DNA of 64,000 nt from Brevipalpus yothersi (lineage: Eukaryota; Arthropoda; Arachnida; Trombidiformes; Tenuipalpidae): contig QZCP01000079.1 in assembly GCA_003956705.1 (NCBI GenBank), positions 193,090-257,089 of the forward strand, written 5' to 3'. Under the pieces are notes generated by a model. That model ran no database searches. It was not told the origin of the DNA and saw only the letters and a list, made by a program, of their open reading frames with translations. Positions 50,669 through 64,000 of the stretch are shown here, in pieces. Position 1 is the stretch's first letter. Every line of letters starts with the position of its first letter. A program made the position numbers and the translations under genes.

Positions 50669-51726
50669 TCAAGATGCTCTGGCTTGCACAGGTCGTGAAA
50701 ATGAATGTCTTCCAGCATTCGTTGAATTGAGAAGAACATTACGTAAACATGGACTAAGAAGCTGTGCTTTATCATTGATTGTCCCATCAGGACTCATGGA
50801 TGTTGCCATTGCTCGATGAGGTGAAACGTCTTTACTGTATCGACGAGAGAATCGATCAGCATTTCGCACTTTGAATATTTGTGGAAGACTGCAGCGTTTC
50901 TTATTGAATTCCGGTAGGCTTGGAATTTCATCTTGAAATATCAATTGACTAGGATAAGTTTTCAGTTTGATAAGATCACGCTTAATTGATGGATCCTTTT
51001 TATCCGAAACATTGATTAATTTGATGGTAAGATGGATAGAAAATATTGAAACAAAAAAACATTAGATCGCATCCAAGAGATCATCCATTGAAGAAAGTTA
51101 TCCAGCATCATAACGGTGACGACATCGATCAGGAAAAAATAGCAATAAAAAAGTTTCCACCAAAAGGATGAATGATAGTGGGAGAGCAGATTTAATATGC
51201 GAATATCATAATATGGGGTGAGCGTAAGGAAGGAAGAAGAAAATAAAAAATCAATATTTTTTAATGATAAAAAGTTTTGACTCTATCTTTCTCAAGTGTA
51301 CTAAAAATCTTGATGTACACATAAAAATAAATCAAAAACTTACATCTAACCAAGGATGATTCAATGCTTTCTCAACGGTGAGACGTTTTTTGGTCTTGAC
51401 TTGAAGAAGGTTTACGATGAGATCTTTTGCTTCACTGCTAATATCGTCCCATGGATCAGGTGGATACAGGAACGATGCAGTGGTTCGATCTGAAATTTCA
51501 CTCTCCTCATTGAATGGAAATGTTCCACTGAGACTGACATAGATAATGACCCCGATAGACCACATATCTAGTGATCGATTGTAGCCCTTATTTCGAAGAA
51601 CTTCTGGTGCCAGATAAGCTGGTGTACCAACGATGGAGCGTCGATATGTTTTCTCACCGATTATACGGGCGAAACCAAAATCGCAAAGTTTAGCCTGAAG
51701 CCATATAACAACCAAGCCAGTCAGTC

Positions 51727-51787
<61 letters not shown>

Positions 51788-54700
51788 GAGGATAGGTAAA
51801 GATTAGCAATTTCAACAGGTATGATATTGGCGAGTGAAGGAGGAGAGAATAAAATGAAAGATGAAGAATCTAATGAAAGCTATACGAGCCACAAGTGGTA
51901 ACGAGCTTTGATTTGAATTTGAGTGGGCGATTATCCATGGCCACTAGTCAATATATTGACAGCCTTTGGTGACCATGGAGAGAATGAAGCATGTGAGCAG
52001 AGAGAGAGAGAGAGAGAGAAAAAGGAATTCCATGCTAGAGGTAGAGAATTTACCTGAGGATATTCACTGTGAGATGATAGCAGAACATTTTCAGGCTTGA
52101 GATCACAGTGAACAATGTTTCTCGAGTGGAGATACTTGAGAGCAACTAGGATCTACAATAAAAAACAAGAAAACAATCAATTAATTAGCCGCAAACTAAT
52201 TAAGATTCACTGAGTGTGTTAAATTTTAGAGGAGTGTTTCAATTTTAATTTTTTACCTGGTAAATGAGAAATTTGGTTGTTCTTTCTGGTAATCGACGAT
52301 TTTCACTTGACAATATCATTTCAAGCATATCTCCATGCAACTTTTCCATTACAACAAAAATTCTTTCCGATGTCTCAAACATTTTCTCCAGATTAACAAC
52401 TCCCGGATGCTTGATACTTTGCAAGATGGACACTTCGTTCTTCAGTTGTTCCTCTTGTTTTCCCGAAAATCTTTTCTTATCAATCACTTTGATGGCAACC
52501 TCTCGACCAGATTTCCGATGAGCTCCACCATACACAGTTCCAAATTGTCCAGATCCGAGAATTTCATCGGGAAATATTTGATACTGATGACTCATATCAT
52601 TACCATCGGTACTTAAATTAACACACACAGCTTCTTTAACCACAGGAGTAAATTCACCTTTCATTAGGGCAGCTCGTAAAGCCATTTCCCAATCACGAGA
52701 ATAATCATCATTTTGTCCACAAAAAAGACCAAAATTGGATGTTCTCAACTCAAAACTGTGATCATCCAAATTGGATGGAATGATTGCAATTATTTCGGAT
52801 AGAGGAATCTCTCTGGTATACTTTACACTTGAATCACTGAGATACATTGTCAAAGATTTTGAGCTGAGACGCCAATAGTATCGTTTCTCCTGTTTTGCAT
52901 AAGAATGGGTTGAAATTAAAATCATGTGTGTTGTTGTTAGAAGAGAGGAGAAAAAAAAGTAGGATTGTCTTGAAACATTAACTGTTTGAAGGTGAAATTT
53001 TTTGGATGGAGAAACTTGACTAGAAAAATGATTTTTTTGAAGGTAAAAAAAGATTCCCTCAACAAACAACAACAGATTTCACTAATCAAGGTGGTTAGTT
53101 AGGATAAATCGTATCCAAAATGAATCATTGAAACAAAGCTCAATCCAATTCAATTTATGAGATGTGATGATGTTCCACTTTGATAAAGAATCATCATTAA
53201 TATTCAAGGTATATTTGAATTTCATGCATTGTAATCACTCCAAAATACAATGTATCACAGTATGTATCGGATGGAGAGCTTATCACTGATGAACTTATCA
53301 ATCGATGAATTTTCATGCAATGCTGGGAAATTTAATTAATTGAATGGAATTTTTTGAACTAAATTTTCGACGATAATCATGATGGCAATCACATAATTAC
53401 ACAAATACACACACATTTATGCAACAAGATACTTACACATGGATCTCGTTCTGTGTAATGGACCATCCAGCCTTCTTTCAAAATTTTACATCCTTTTCGC
53501 TTATTATTACGCATACGTTGAATAAATCTCATCAAAGGTAAATGGCTATTGAAATAAAAATGTAAGTTACTACAAAAATATGATCGATTTTTCATGGTTT
53601 ATCAAAATTAAATGATTAAATGATGATGATGATCATCATCATCTCTCTCATCGACGATGAATGACCATCATCATCATATAACCATCGTCAACATCATCAT
53701 CACACATCGTTTAATACGTACGTTAGGCTGCCTCGTCTAGCTCCACCATTTTTTTCTCGATGTATTTGATATTCTCGCAATTTGTCCTCATCTCGATAAC
53801 TATCCTCTCTAGATCGGCCACCAAAATTATCATCTCCAACAGTGTCACCATTACCACTACCTCCACCACCAATGGCACCAATACGACCCATAATACATGG
53901 ACCAAAATCGTTCTCCTTGAATTCATCATCACGTTCATCCACTTCATCGACATCACCATCATCGATTTCATCTTCTCGATCATTGGAATCAGCTTGATCA
54001 TCGGATGCTGATGCACTGTAATTGTTGGTGTTATGGTTGAAAAAAAAATTATTATCATTATTACTATTATTATCAAATGAAAACGGAATAAAACCAATCA
54101 ATATGGTCACAAATTGAGGATCAGATTTAAAATCGGTGGTATTGATGATCACTGATGATGTCTTGGAAAATAACAAATGTTTCTCAATATACATCGTTCA
54201 AACCTCGATCAGTACAAGCGTGGTGTACATTCACCCTTGCTTGGATAATGGTTACTGTAGGCAATTCTAAACAGCAACTGATTATTTTTACTTAGTATCA
54301 GTCTCAATACGGTCAGTATAGTAGTGAGAGAAAAGAGAGGTTTTTTTTGAGGAAAATTTTTATCCTCATCCATGAATCTGAGAATGGCCACTCTTCCTCT
54401 TCCACCTATCTGTCTTTCTCTCTCTCTCTTTTGGTTGATGCAAAAATTTTTCATTCATTAATTTACCTTCTCACTAAGATCTTATAATGACAAGCGAAGC
54501 TTATTGAGAGAGAAAGAGAGAGAAAGTGAAAGTAATGATTTTTTTTCTTCCTTACCATCGAGATGAAAAGTTATCACAATTTTCTCAGATGAATAATATT
54601 CTGATGAGTGATCTTGACAGTAAAACTGGAATACAATTTGTATCTATACTGCTACTGTGAGAATAGGCTTCACATTGTGTGCTCATGCTAATCAATTGCT

Positions 54701-57118
54701 GATTTTTTCCTCTAATTTCATTGATTCACATTTACTCTTGAGAGACCGAATATTATTTGCCTGTAAGCTCACGAATACTAAGGAATTGAATATTGTAAAC
54801 ATACATACAATTCATAATCAGTATCTTATTGAAGCATAGAATTGATTTTGATATGCTTCGTTTGTGGTCATTTGTATGTAGTTAAATGGTTCATTCTCTT
54901 TATAACATCTAATTTTCCTTTTCTCCAAATATATTCTAGTTCATTTTTCGAAACAGTCATCATTAGTGATCAGTTTATAAAATGATAATTATTATTCAAC
55001 GCTTACTTGATTGATTTTTCAAATTTTTCTCGCAACGCTTGAAGACATTGTTCACACATTAAGCCATCGGTATTGAATTTTTTTCCACATCTATCGCATA
55101 TCACAAATTCTGTTTGTGAATCGGTATCATCGGCTACTTCATGGGGCAAGAATGGAATGAACTTTTTGTGAGAGACACTTCCACCAAGACCTTCATCCAG
55201 TAATTCATCTGACTCTGTAGATTCTTGCAGTGAAGGTTCAGTGATCTGGAAAAGAGAGAGAAAAAAATTCATCGAGAAAGGTCATCGTTTTGTGACTTGG
55301 AAGCATGGGAATTTTGAGAAACATAGATGGAAAGTTCAAATTTCAGTCACTGAAAAATTCTAACATGGGCACAGGAGAGTCGAAATAATCCTCTAAGCTC
55401 TGATAATGATGAAGAATTAGAAAAAATTAATTAATCATTTCACACAGTAAAATGTGGCTCGATTGCATGTTGAGAATAATTTTTCATTCTCTGATCTTTT
55501 CAGAGGCGAATTTTTTTCTCATCCTAAAATCATGTAGTTGAACAGAAGGAGGTCCTCATAAGTCATGAAAATATTGAATGAATTTTTGCTCAGTTGGATA
55601 TTTGAAATTCAATCCAGAAACATTGTTAATTATGAGATATTGCCTGCAGGTGAAGGGTTAAATGGTGTGCAAAAATTTCAGTATTTGTGTTTTCTAATTT
55701 TGGCGGTAAATTTTTCCCTCAATTTGTGAGAACTCGAGTTCTTGGTGATTGAAAAATTTGAAATCCTCTATTTTCAGATTGAAAATTCTCAGATTCATTT
55801 GTCTAACAGGCAGGAAGTGGAGAAAATCTATGACGATGGTTTTCCTAAATTCAAATTTTTTTCATCAATTATTGATATAGTGCAAAGAGAAATGATCTGT
55901 GTGTGAGGTTTCGAATAGAAGTTATCAGGAACTCCCTACTGTAATAATAGGCGCGGTTATTACGCTAATTATTCTTGCATTTTTTCAGATTATATGATCA
56001 TTTCAGTTGATGAAATCATCCTAATCTCACAATTAACTTGATCGGTTGATGTCCAGTTTCATCTCTCCACTCTGCATCATATTTATTTTATTATTTGTAG
56101 TTACTCGTTTATTTTGGCGGCCTCGAAAACTAGGAGCGTTGTGTTAATCTTGTTTGTGCAGAAACATGTTTACTGGCGAAAAGATTTAGTTATTCATAGA
56201 GAGCAATTTATCATATTAAAAAGATTATGAATAAATGATTAAGGGAAATAAACATCCGAGATATCATCATCATCATTTTTATACTGAGATATTCAAAAAA
56301 TTCGAAATAAAAATGTCACAAAAAAATTCTCAATCTATAACTTTTCAAAAGGTGCTAAAAGTTTCAATTTCTTTCATTATTGATTGCAAATAATATTAAT
56401 TTTGCAGATTTTGTTTTCAAATTATAAAGAAAATTTTACGGCTCCTTTATGTTGAAAAATTGCATATCGTGTCAAACATTCGATCATGATCTCAGTTAAT
56501 CTGAAGGAAAAATAAAATTCGAAAATAGCTTCCGTTTAAATAGGGCCTTTTGATCACTATCTAATCAAAGTTGATGCAGTTAAAAGATGGGAAAAAATCG
56601 CTATTAATTAATTTGTTTCAAATAGAGCAAATCTCAAATGAATGGACACATGATCGATCGATTGGTATGTGAAGTATAAAATTCGATGACTTTGAGGTTC
56701 GATAAATTGTTATCGATGTTGGTTAAATCCTTGAATTTGAGAGTGACAAGAAAAGGAACTGGATTGCATCCTCAAAACATTTTACACGCGTAACATGTAA
56801 AGGATTTCAAAATCATGATTATTACTCTTCATACTGGATTCAATTGGCCTGAGGCAAAAGGAAAGTGGTTTACACACACATATTCAAACTTGATCTCGAA
56901 TAGAAGCAATACTTCTGGCAAGTATCATCATACTGTTTAGCTGAGAATCAAATGAGAATCAACTGGACAGAAGGTGTACCATCTGAGACTGATAGGAGAG
57001 AAAGTTCAGCAAAATGATCTGAGCAACGAATCATCGTCAAAAAACACATCATTCTGACAATCCTCTAATATCTTGTCACCTTATTTGACAAAACAACATA
57101 ATTGAAATGACCTCTTCC

Positions 57119-57175
<57 letters not shown>

Positions 57176-60006
57176 ATTTTTATCGATCTTGACATATTCG
57201 AGTATATTCATGGTGACAAATGAATAAGCTAGCCTTCAATCAGATTGGATTGATTAAGTGTGAGAGATGAGCTTGAACAAGATCAATTGATTGCTGTTTC
57301 GATTGAATCATGTTCATCGATATATGTACAACATACCCATCAAGAAACATCAAAAGATTAGCCCTGATAGTTGCCATTGAAAAATAAATTACGTGAGGCT
57401 CTCTCTCCCTCTCTTTCTTTCTCTCTTTCATTCTCTCTCTTTATTTCAATCTCACTCTATTACAAAAATCAGAGAGAAAGAAAGTGTGTATGCATATTAT
57501 TATCTGACTAATAATTATTTGTGTGCATGTGAACCTGATTCCTTAATTTGTTCGCCGAGCATCCCGGTATACCTTGGTGACTTGGTCGTAAGTCAGCCAT
57601 AAGAGAAAGAAAGATAGTGAGAAAGAGAAGTAATTTAGTAGAACCTTGTGTGTTTGTGATAATGGATCATAATCGAGTTTAGCCTTTAAAGAGAAAAAGA
57701 CTGTCAAATATGTTGGGAAAAAAAAGGCGATCAGCTTTTGTAGCCTGATGGACATGTTTGATCACTAACACCACTAACCAAAGCGTGATCTTGTACATGA
57801 GGACTAATTATGTGTCATTATCATTTTACCATATAGTTATGTGTGTATTTGTACCACATCTGTGCATACCTGGATAAGGCCTAGCTGACCCATCCAGATT
57901 AGTGAAGGATGAACTTTTTTTTTCAATGTTAAGAGGCTCGAATACATGTATGAAAAAAAACACACATACTACACTTTCGGACTCAATTATTATTGATAAA
58001 ACTTACCGTAGAAAAGTTTTGACTGATGTTTTCTTCTGAGGAACGATAATCAGAATCCACTTGATCACCTTCATCATTTCGTGATCGTGTGAAATCAAAA
58101 TCGGATGAAGATCGCTGATTACTATGGAATTTTGAATCGATAACTTTTTGCAGTTGTTCATCAATTCGTTCCAAGCTTGATGAGCTACTTGTAAGATCAT
58201 CGCAATCACTATTGGAGTCAGAATTTTGACCTGTTGAAAGATGTGTGTAAGAGAAAATTTAATGAAATTAATGTATCCTGAATTATATCGAGTAATTGAT
58301 CGATTTTATCAGATCTTGGGAACCTTAGTACTGACCAGTTAACACTATTTCTATCATGGTACCATCTATCACATCCGAGGCAGTGTTTATCGGCTGAAGA
58401 ACATTCGGAGATGTGTAATCATGCTTGAATAGCATCACTCGTGGTCCAGCATTACCGTTTTTCAGGCCATGGTCAAGGTCCTGCTGAATTTGTATACATA
58501 CAAAAATAGTTTAGCCAATATTTCCATCACACATCAGGAATCAACATGCAATGTGAATTATGATCCACTATTATTTTGTTAGAAAAATTATTTCTCAACA
58601 GATTGTCAAAATAAAGAAGCTATCGGTTGACAATCAAAATTGTCTTCTCTAAAATTTGAGACATAATTGGAATTTTGAGTTTTCCAGCAGAAAACAAAAG
58701 TCGTCAGGATTTTCCGTCATTTTATGGTGAACAAAAGTACAGAAATTTGAGTTTACTCGATGCATAATTAGCTTACAAGACGAATGAAATTCCTTGAGAA
58801 TTCTGAAAAAAGAATTAAATCAATGCATCTTTGAAATTTTGACAACTTGGAAGAACTCAAAACTGTCCTACACAAGATTTCTAGTCATTTGATGAATCAA
58901 CTGATATGATGAATTTGATTCCTATCCTACTCTCTTTGCTCATCCAAAATGCCTAAGATTTATTCTCAGAGAATCACAATCACAATCTGACTGATGGATG
59001 AGCAGAGTTGTTGCTGTTTGTCGTCATGCCTCCAATGTGTTCAATTTTTGTTAATTTTCGTAATTGACAGCAATGAGTTCAACTAAAGTTTCTAGGTGAT
59101 AATAAAACTGATAAATTCGCATATTTTCAACTCTCATAGCCAATCAGGTAGTGTTAAGATCAATTCAACTATCGTTGCTACCCATTGCACCAGTCGAAGC
59201 ATCCATGGGCGAACTTGTTTGCTCGAGGCCATTCATGTCTATCTAGGCCTAGAATATTTTCTCTCCTATTATCGTGATAACCTGATAGCTATAAAGAATC
59301 TGAAATATTAAAACACTCCCATGTCCACCCCATGGATACACTGTTCATTGGATAAAATTCATAGAAAGTGATCTGAATTAGTGATGCTTCCATTGGGGGA
59401 TATGGTCGAATATGAACGATTGTCAAACTGGCAAAACTATTGGACTGAATGTTATTGAAAAATCGAAAAAGACTCAAACACTCGTCCCAGAACGCGATTG
59501 ATTTATGTATTATCATCTACAATAGGCTTGTTATTTCCAGACACTTCATGAGAAATAAAAAGTTTCCGTAACTATAATTTTCTAGGAAGTTCAGGGTAAA
59601 AATTTTCCATTCAATATTTTAAAATTTATGTACAAACAGCATGATAGCCACACTCTCTCCCTAGCATCTTCCTCTCTTTCGTAAGACTCTACAGTATATG
59701 TTTTAAATCGTTAAACGAAACGAAACGGAATATAAATGATCATCAGACGGATGAAGGACTACCGCTGCCGATTCATGTCGATCATTTATCAAGCTTGCTG
59801 GATATCTATCGATGATACACCGATAATATATACTCGAAGAATCGGACATGTTCATCATCATGGGAAGAAGAAGAAGAAGAAGTAAAGTTTCGGCTTATGT
59901 TCCGCAGTTATTAACTTCTTTCCAGGTCAAGTTCATGATAATTGCTATACACAACTAATCTGATCGACTGGACTCATGTTCTTGCATCCACTATCACTCA
60001 ATGTGG

Positions 60007-60090
<84 letters not shown>

Positions 60091-60469
60091 TTTCTTCTGA
60101 TTCCTACCACTTGTAGTGGGCAATTGAGGAGGAGACGAAATAAAAAATTCAAGGGAATCGAACGAAGAGATAGATAGAGATTGTCGAAAAAGAAGTATGA
60201 AGAGAGGGAAGCTGAAAAAAAACCCTGTTCCGCGGTCTATTAATGGCCGTCATTGGTCAAGAATAGAAAAAGATTTTGGAGAGAGTAGAGGAACCGGAAA
60301 AAACGGTCAAGAGTGTGGATAAAAGTGCAAAAGATAAAGTGTGTTAAGATAATTTTGATGGCCGAAAATGTTATCCAACAACAAGCTCTACATGATCACC
60401 TCGCACTTGAATAGATCGTTTTGGTGGGCCAATAATTTTTCAAAAATGAATGATAATTTTCTTGCCATT

Positions 60470-60537
<68 letters not shown>

Positions 60538-60960
60538 GAAAAACTTTTAGCTCCTACCAAATTAATGTGTCCTACTCAGACACAATTGAAAAGAATGAAA
60601 AAAAAAGGAGAGAGGGTGAGAGAGGATGAGAGAGAGAGAGAGAGAGAGAAACTTTCAAGAAAATATTGTGTGATAGAGTGGATACAATACCGTAATTCTG
60701 ATTGTTGAATAATTAAGGATTGATTATGTATGCATAAAAATAATTACCTTCGATTTGACAAAGTCGATAGCTTTCTCTTGTAGTTGCTGAATTGTCAATT
60801 TATTTGAAGCAATACTGATTATCTCTTTCATTGGACCCCATTGGAAATATATTTTCATTTTGCCTCCAGTCACATTTTGACTGTCTTGAGGACCCATCGG
60901 TGGATGTTGATCACTAGACAGCTTATTCGATGATGATGATGATCTCAAGTCCACCAGCAT
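50669..60960 (-). CDS. PKD: Protein kinase D (PKD) homologue without visible C1 domains
   Basis: Ten exons: 60748-60960, 58336-58480, 58007-58230, 55007-55245, 53722-54015, 53437-53545, 52257-52889, 52054-52152, 51344-51694, 50669-50995. All GT-AG junctions keep phase; 877 aa. Order: N-terminal ubiquitin-like dimerisation domain (about 35-120, ending TMIEIVLT), acidic/Ser-rich linker, a small C-X2-C-X10-C-X2-C knuckle (Cys244, 247, 258, 261), acidic and Gly-rich linker, PH domain (about 385-480; KEGWMVHYT, KRYYWRL), and a CAMK-type kinase domain. The kinase has GSGQFGTVYGG, Lys542, catalytic HCDLKPEN (Asp636), DFG (Asp657), activation loop EKTYRRSIVGTPAY with Thr668/Ser672 at the usual phospho-sites, and HPWL. 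PKDs normally carry two diacylglycerol-binding C1 domains between the first and PH domains; none is found here. The C-terminal tail is basic and lacks the vertebrate PDZ motif. Kinase identity is certain; the 5' start is likely. Confidence 0.92.
51730..51781. repeat. (GA)n microsatellite in a PKD intron
   Basis: A GA run of about 52 bases, read as CT on the gene's sense strand. It lies about 35 bases upstream of the acceptor of the exon ending at 51694, so it may serve as an extended polypyrimidine tract. Confidence 0.95.
55246..58006. other. 2.8-kb PKD intron, checked for C1 exons
   Basis: This is where C1-domain exons would be expected. Reading the minus strand for paired C-X2-C codons found only one chance pair, near 56.78 kb, followed by a stop. 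Apart from a GA run at 57120-57171 the intron is AT-rich unique DNA. Confidence 0.65.
57120..57171. repeat. (GA)n microsatellite in a PKD intron
   Basis: A GA run of about 52 bases, CT on the sense strand of PKD. Confidence 0.95.
60009..60086. repeat. (CT)n microsatellite
   Basis: A CT run of about 78 bases, the longest pure dinucleotide tract in the window. Confidence 0.95.
60473..60534. repeat. (GA)n microsatellite
   Basis: A GA run of about 62 bases lying about 390 bases from the CT run and complementary to it, so a transcript of the region could fold into a long hairpin. Confidence 0.95.
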
Positions 60961-61348
60961 GAGCTTCGCAAAATTTGATTACTTTTGATTTGCGCTTGTG
61001 TCAGCGTATTTGCGACACTGTCTGAGAAGAGGACGTCAAAGTGCTAGAGGGAAAGAATAAGAACGTTAGAGCCATGGTCAAGTGATGAGGTGCCGAAAAA
61101 AAAGGCGCCAATAGTGAAGTGTATGAATAGAAGAGAGAAAAGTGGCCAAAAATGCGAGTAAGAATAAGAATATAAACACAAACACAAACACAAACACAGA
61201 CACGTGATGAAGTAACGTTGGAAAGTTATCACAACAATAATACTATGTTGCACTTCTTCTTCCACTATAAGCCTGATTCACTGAACTTGACCTAATCATG
61301 AAAAGCTTCTTTCTTTTTCTCTCTCTTTCTTAAGTTTGATTTCTTAAT

Positions 61349-61401
<53 letters not shown>

Positions 61402-64000
61402 TGGTCTCAATGGCAAGAACGAGAATATATATATACGAGTATATACATGTACATGTATATGAAAACTTCAGGGACTCTGGAGCAATCATCATGCTCACAG
61501 CGACCATGAACCTCATCGTTTTTCAGTTTGCTAACGCTTTTCGCAACATAATTTCGTGTGATTTGCTGTTTTTTTCTGTACCTAAATTTTTTTCAAGCCT
61601 CCTCTCGTTGAATATAATTTAGTGTATATTCAGCATATGCATATTTGGGCCATAACAATGCAAGGAGACAGAATTTTAAATTGCAACATTTTTCGCGTCT
61701 CATTGTGCACAGTATAGCTGCTACAGTCCAATCTCAAGGCGGATAAGCCAAGGCAGTGAGAGAGTGAAAGAGTTAAAGGGTTGTTGTTAATAAAATGAGA
61801 GGGAGGGAAAATTAATGGAACAATTCTTGTTCTTTCTAGAACAAGGACCATGAAATGATAGAGAGATGATAATAAGTTTTTTTTTCTTGCATAGGCTTCA
61901 CCAATAACCTCAACACTTGCATGCCATTTCATTAACACTTTCAGGGATCGGAAATGGCTTGACTCATCAAGAATTACTCCTACCTCAACATACCGGAACT
62001 TGAATTAATTGTCATCCAAGTGATGATCTAATTTTGTTTCCTTGCCATACAGTAGTTAAGATCAAATCAAAAATTAATTAATCATTCCTATTTTCTACTG
62101 TGATCAGAAATTGAGCTCCCAAATTTCCTATAAAGTTCGGAATTTCTCAAATTGAGATTCAAGATTTGGAAGAAGCTCTGAAGAAGTATTACACCTCTCT
62201 TTCTCATTAATCTTCTCTCCATCCCACCCCCTAATCAAGAGCATGATGGCATGCAAGTTTGGAGAAATTTAACCATCAAGAGGAGCAATATCATGAGTTA
62301 CACTCATTTGTTAACACTTTGGCACCTTGGAAAAAGAAGATCATCATTCTTCAACTTTTCACCATCAAAATGCGCCTCACGTAAATTTCATTTAGTCACA
62401 CAGTTCAGTTAACTTATACATCATGATATGCTACTTTTTTGCCTAAAATATATTTTTTCACATACTTTATACTCTCTATTATACTGCTAATTGTCACATC
62501 ACATAATTCTTTTGGTACAAAGATTTTGTGATCGAAAAACTTTCTTGATAGTTGCTTTGGAATTTTTTCTTCAATAATTCTGATGTCTATTTCACCTTTC
62601 AGACATACAAAATACTTCAGTTAGAAGCTTTTCAAAGTAAAAGGCATCGGTCAAGAATTCATGGGAGCGACCGAGCAATCTGATCCATTGAACTTTGGGT
62701 AAAAATCATCACTGATAACTGTGAGGCTCCAATTTCTTGCGCAATTTCATGATAAAACTAGAAACACCCAATCAAAATCACATATCATTCAAATTTTCAT
62801 CATATTATTGGCTAATGAGAGGGTTAAAACAGTATCAAATGGGAAAGGAAAAACAGGTGAAGTGAGAGGCTCACATTGCTACGTGATATCCATCGCAGAA
62901 CTTACAGTGGCCATTGATAGGACATTGACAAACGGAGTAAATGAACGGAATTCAATCAGAAGGCGATGACAGTATACTCATGTTAGTTGGAAATTGAGAT
63001 GAGGATCTTTATGGTACCTCATTGATGACAAAATGAACAAGAAATTGAGAGTCATGATAAAAAATCAGTATAACTGTCAAAGGCTATCGATCTATGAGTT
63101 GAAAAAAAGTTTGATTGCTTCAAAGAAAAAGAGAGAGGCTATTGAAACACAACTTCTAGTATTTTCTCTCTCTCCGGTCACTGATCATTTTTCAGAATTA
63201 TCTTGATCATTTCATTTCTCTGACAACATTTGATCTCTTATACCCTCAAAAATGAACTTTTTAAGAAAAATAGATCGCTCTCTGAAATTTTAACGCCAAC
63301 TCTCGCTTCGATATCAGCCACATTAATCGGTTATGTGGATCAATAACTGATCAATTTCATAATTAATTGCTTTATTGAAATTCAATTTTTTTTCTGAGCG
63401 AAAAACTCTCAAAAAAATTTCTTCCAAAACTGAGCATAAGGTTTGGTTTTTCTTGAGTTAAGAGAAAACTTTTACCCCTAAAAATACTAATCATGAGCAA
63501 AGTAAATAACTGTCTCCATTTCCAATATCTATGAATTAATCAATCGAAAAGGAAGAGAGAAAGTCAATTGATGATGATCAAGATTTACCTTATTACCAAT
63601 GAATGAGCATGTTGAATGTGATTATTCATTTTTCGATTGTTCCCGGAAAGAATAATCCTTTTGCGTGCATGGAACACACACACACACACACACATGTAAC
63701 CGAATGATTATCTGAGAGAGTTGATGATGCAAATCAGCATGCATAAATATATTCAAAAGAATTATCTGGCCAGTGATTGATTGCTGAGATAATCGCTATC
63801 CAATACATAAGCTCAAAAGAGAGTCCACTTGACTAGAATCGTAATCTTATAGCCACTTCATCATGGTAACAGGTAGGAGAAGAGAGGAGAGAGAAAGTAT
63901 CATGATGATGAGTCTAGTGGCCTTGATCGGTAAGGAAAGTTGAAATCCAAGCCAGTGGTCAGTGTTAAGAAATGGCCTTCATTTCTTCACCAAGTGACCA
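60961..64000. other. Intergenic region upstream of PKD
   Basis: Expected to include the PKD promoter and leader to the right of 60960. It contains a CT run at about 61351-61395, a short CA run near 63.68 kb, and small frames without domains. No gene is supported. Confidence 0.55.

Larger units (their letters stand above)
58481..60747. other. PKD intron 1
   Basis: Separates the two exons that together encode the N-terminal ubiquitin-like domain. It holds two long microsatellites, CT at 60009-60086 and GA at 60473-60534, and no recognised exon. Confidence 0.65.

Noticed and set aside
55246..58006. Possible C1-domain exons in the PKD intron
   Set aside because: The only C-X2-C codon pair seen (about 56783-56794, minus strand) is followed shortly by a stop and lacks the rest of the C1 pattern.
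1..64000. CRISPR arrays, bacterial operons, prophage or transposon open frames
   Set aside because: The window is eukaryotic; no spaced direct repeats, transposase or reverse transcriptase motifs were recognised.

Overview
The window is eukaryotic nuclear DNA. It is AT-rich, full of (GA)n/(CT)n microsatellites, and its genes are split by mostly short GT-AG introns (about 60-170 bp) with a few multi-kilobase ones. The gene set (Spätzle-like cytokine, neuron navigator/sickie, Rab1, protein kinase D, AF9/ENL YEATS protein, CstF-77) is arthropod-like. A secreted intradiol-dioxygenase-fold protein, a family best known in mites, points to an acariform mite. The species cannot be fixed from sequence alone. 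Exon structures below were assembled by hand from splice sites, phase and family similarity.

Layout: 1-9.5 kb has no recognisable coding exon. 9.5-16.2 kb (+) is an eight-exon gene for a giant proline-rich Spätzle-like protein (1492 aa). 18.5-30.1 kb (+) is a neuron navigator homologue (1808 aa as modelled) with a C-terminal AAA+ domain. 30.6-41 kb (-) is a cluster of three Rab1-type GTPase genes, interleaved with a small secreted 103-aa protein and a secreted intradiol-dioxygenase-like protein that has lost two of four iron ligands. 50.7-61 kb (-) is a ten-exon protein kinase D gene (877 aa as modelled) in which I find no C1 domains.

41.7-51 kb is the most unusual part. Two copies of a two-exon gene for an acidic protein (171 and 167 aa) lie in about 2-kb duplicated blocks. 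A broken copy of the PKD last exon sits next to the left block, so the duplicated pieces are in permuted order. Between the two blocks lies a mosaic of degraded gene fragments: an AF9/ENL-like YEATS gene with two frameshifts, joined out of frame inside its C-terminal region to a CstF-77 fragment with nonsense codons and internal deletions.

Functionally the intact genes cover extracellular immune/developmental signalling (Spätzle), neuronal/cytoskeletal organisation (navigator), ER-Golgi traffic (Rab1) and kinase signalling at Golgi/plasma membrane (PKD). There is no sign of an operon or common pathway. The main interest is local duplication, mosaic divergence between paralogues, and domain or ligand loss in two enzymes.
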